DNA from: Merdimmobilis hominis
Lineage (GTDB): Bacteria; Bacillota; Clostridia; Oscillospirales; Ruminococcaceae
Reading direction: 5' to 3'
NCBI RefSeq assembly: GCF_900104615.1
Contig: NZ_LT629939.1
Coordinates: 853,116-894,805 of the forward strand
DNA: 41,690 nt
Position 1 is the first letter of the stretch. Each line of letters begins with the position of its first letter. Both the position numbers and the translations under genes were made by a program. Below are positions 39,930 to 41,690 of the stretch, piece after piece. The notes beneath the pieces were generated by a model. That model saw only the letters and a program-made list of their open reading frames with translations. It was not told the origin of the DNA and searched no databases.

Positions 39930-41690
39930 GCCGGTTTTCCCTTTTCCGGGTGGAATTTTCCCGCCTGCTCCGCAGCCCCAGCTGTTGGCTGTCCACAGCT
40001 TTGACCTCCCTTGGCCTATTGGGGGGATTCTCTTATCAGGGGTCTACCACCATGGCCAGCATGTACCTTGCCCAGCAGCTGCGTTCCGCCACCTTGGTAG
40101 GGACGGTAGTCTTTTCTATCTTCACTCTTTATGAATTGAGCCGGGTGGAGCGAAACCGCACCGACGCCATCACCGACAGCATTATCTCCCCCCAAAGGCT
40201 TGCTTCCGTGCGGCTTTTGGGCATTCTGTGCGCCTCCCTTCTCACCACCTTCCTCACCGCGGCTCTCTACCTGCCCTATGCCGCTTGGAAACTGGGGGGT
40301 GTTTTTTCCCTTTCCGACTATCTTGCGGGATTTTTGCTGTTCCTCCTCCCCGCCCTTTGCTTTAGCGCCCTGCTCAGCGCCTCCTGCTACCAGATTATGC
40401 GCCGGGCGGATGTTAGCTTTCTTGCGGTGCTGCTCTTCCTCATTCTCTCTCGCAGCAATCCCTTCCAGAACAAATTCCTCTGGCAGTGGTGCCTGCCCAT
40501 GCTTCCCGCCCTCTCCGACGATTTCAGCAATGTGCTGGTCTTTCGCACCGCCGCCTACTCCCGGTTGGTATGGCTGCTATTCTTCCTTGGGCTGTGGCTT
40601 CTCTCCCTCCTCTGTGTCCGGCGATATGGCAAAGGCTTCCTTGGCTCCTTCCTACAGGGGCTACGGCAGGGGATGCTCCCCGCCTTGGCCGTTCTCCTCT
40701 TCTCGCTTGGCGGGATACTCTGGACGAGCCAGCCCTTTTTCGACAACTCCCCTGTGGACTGGATGGCAGTACAAGAGATAGACCACACCCAGGAAGGGCT
40801 ATCCCTCCTGGGAACCCAGGTGGAAATCCGCGCGGTTAGCGACTGGGTTGGCAGGATGGACGGCTTTGCTACCTTCCAGATTCAAAACACCACCGGCCGG
40901 GAGCAGCCCCTCTACTTCTCCCTCAACACCGGATACCAGGTCAGCCGGGTCATCGCCAACGGGGTGGATATCCCCTTCGAAGACTTGGAGGACGACCTGA
41001 TCAAACGGCGCACCTTGCGCTGTACCCTCCCGGCGGAGGAGCGGGTCGCCCTCCGGGTGGAATACGGCGGCGTCCCCCAGCTGTGGAATATCTCCCAAAC
41101 GATGCTTAGCGGGGATTTGGTCAGCCGGGAAGAGGTTCAGCTCAACGGCACAGCCTTTTCCCCTGTCCCAGACCTGCTCATCGCGGGGGATACCATCCCT
41201 TTCCAAGCACAGATCACCCTGCGGGACAACCTGACCCCGGTGGCCTCTGGATTCCCCTCCCAGTTTCTACGGAATAACGGCGACGGCACCGCGACCTGGA
41301 TGCTCCAGGACCGCGGCGTCAATTCCATGACGGTATTCGCCGCCGATTACGTCAAGGTGGACATCAACGGAGGCGGCATGGCTATTGAATTCTACTACAG
41401 CCAAAAACACCAGCAGCAGATGACTGCGCTGGGTGCCATCGATGCCTTGGAAGCCGCCATCCGTTACTGCACCGAGCACTACGGTATGCGGGCCTTCCCC
41501 GAAGACCGGCCCTTTAAAATCATCCAGACCACCGAATTTTTATTTGGAGGGTTCGCTAAGCAGAACATCAGCGTCATCAGCGAAGCCAGCTTCACTGCCA
41601 ACAACCTCTCCAACCCGGAGAAGGGGGCCAGTGGCGCAGAAGTGCTCGCCCATGAGATCATCCACCAGTGGTGGGGGCTGGGTGCCCAGC
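39926..41690 (+). CDS. ABC-2 type permease fused to M1-family metallopeptidase (partial, 3' end missing)
   Basis: The frame is open to the window end: 588 codons with no stop, overlapping the ATPase stop by 4 nt (ATGA). Residues ~1-275 are a permease with about six to seven membrane segments (e.g. near 20-38, 50-70, 105-125, 140-165, 175-190, 215-235, 255-275). A linker follows, then a beta-rich extracytoplasmic domain (~290-500) and a peptidase domain with HEIIHQWWG (His576, Glu577, His580), the HExxH zinc motif followed by QWW/F-G of M1 aminopeptidases. The third zinc ligand (Glu) lies beyond the window. Permease-peptidase fusions of this kind are known in Firmicutes, with no settled substrate. 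Confidence 0.88.
   Translation, partial: MSRFSLFRVEFSRLLRSPSCWLSTALTSLGLLGGFSYQGSTTMASMYLAQQLRSATLVGTVVFSIFTLYELSRVERNRTDAITDSIISPQRLASVRLLGILCASLLTTFLTAALYLPYAAWKLGGVFSLSDYLAGFLLFLLPALCFSALLSASCYQIMRRADVSFLAVLLFLILSRSNPFQNKFLWQWCLPMLPALSDDFSNVLVFRTAAYSRLVWLLFFLGLWLLSLLCVRRYGKGFLGSFLQGLRQGMLPALAVLLFSLGGILWTSQPFFDNSPVDWMAVQEIDHTQEGLSLLGTQVEIRAVSDWVGRMDGFATFQIQNTTGREQPLYFSLNTGYQVSRVIANGVDIPFEDLEDDLIKRRTLRCTLPAEERVALRVEYGGVPQLWNISQTMLSGDLVSREEVQLNGTAFSPVPDLLIAGDTIPFQAQITLRDNLTPVASGFPSQFLRNNGDGTATWMLQDRGVNSMTVFAADYVKVDINGGGMAIEFYYSQKHQQQMTALGAIDALEAAIRYCTEHYGMRAFPEDRPFKIIQTTEFLFGGFAKQNISVISEASFTANNLSNPEKGASGAEVLAHEIIHQWWGLGAQ

Noticed and set aside
1-41690. CRISPR array, transposon, phage genes, tRNA or rRNA
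   Set aside because: No regularly spaced repeats, no transposase or integrase motifs, and no cloverleaf or rRNA sequence was recognised on either strand.

Overview
The window is about 57% GC bacterial chromosome. It looks like a strictly anaerobic gut clostridium of the Oscillospiraceae/Ruminococcaceae type. That is inferred from the gene set: rubrerythrin, a BadF/HgdC-type 2-hydroxyacyl-CoA dehydratase activase, group-II ECF S components (ThiW and a PanT-like protein), PduL, DUF5058 and DUF6530 proteins, five M20 amidohydrolases, strong GGAGG ribosome sites and many stem-loop/T-tract terminators. I see no phage, transposon, CRISPR, rRNA or tRNA.

Layout. 1-21,030 is almost all minus strand. 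It holds the 5' end of a CoA-disulfide-reductase-like flavoprotein, an AI-2E transporter/cardiolipin synthase pair, a three-gene unit (dehydratase activase, dehydratase-like partner, orphan KdpE-like regulator), a TPP-riboswitch-controlled thiW (plus strand), two M20 amidohydrolases flanking an MGMT-family protein, a signalling pair (HPt protein plus 1,550-residue multi-PAS hybrid kinase), a GLUG-repeat lipoprotein, and a DUF6530/GIY-YIG pair behind a palindromic operator. At about 21.0-21.5 kb an AT-rich divergent region switches the main coding direction to plus.

21.2-33.9 kb is the most distinctive part. Two paralogous two-gene membrane modules (DUF5058 protein plus a second polytopic protein) each sit behind a strong promoter and a ~230-nt leader. 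The first is in an operon with an L-2-amino-thiazoline-4-carboxylate (ATC) hydrolase family enzyme. The second is followed by three tandem AbgB-like M20 amidohydrolases that share a near-identical central DNA tract, a sign of gene conversion. I read this as an uncharacterised uptake-and-hydrolysis system for N-acyl, N-carbamoyl or thiazoline-type amino-acid conjugates. Embedded between the modules are a PanT-like ECF S component, rubrerythrin, a PII-like protein, a candidate structured small RNA, a small membrane protein and a rhodanese.

33.9-41.7 kb is mixed: sirtuin/DHFR-like pair (minus), PduL, an OmpR-type two-component system, a GyrI-like protein, and an ABC ATPase translationally coupled to a permease whose C-terminus is an M1-type metallopeptidase. 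That last gene runs off the window.

Several starts were moved inward from the longest open frame to the ATG or GTG carrying a ribosome site; these are stated per gene. All family names rest on reading motifs by eye, with no database search.
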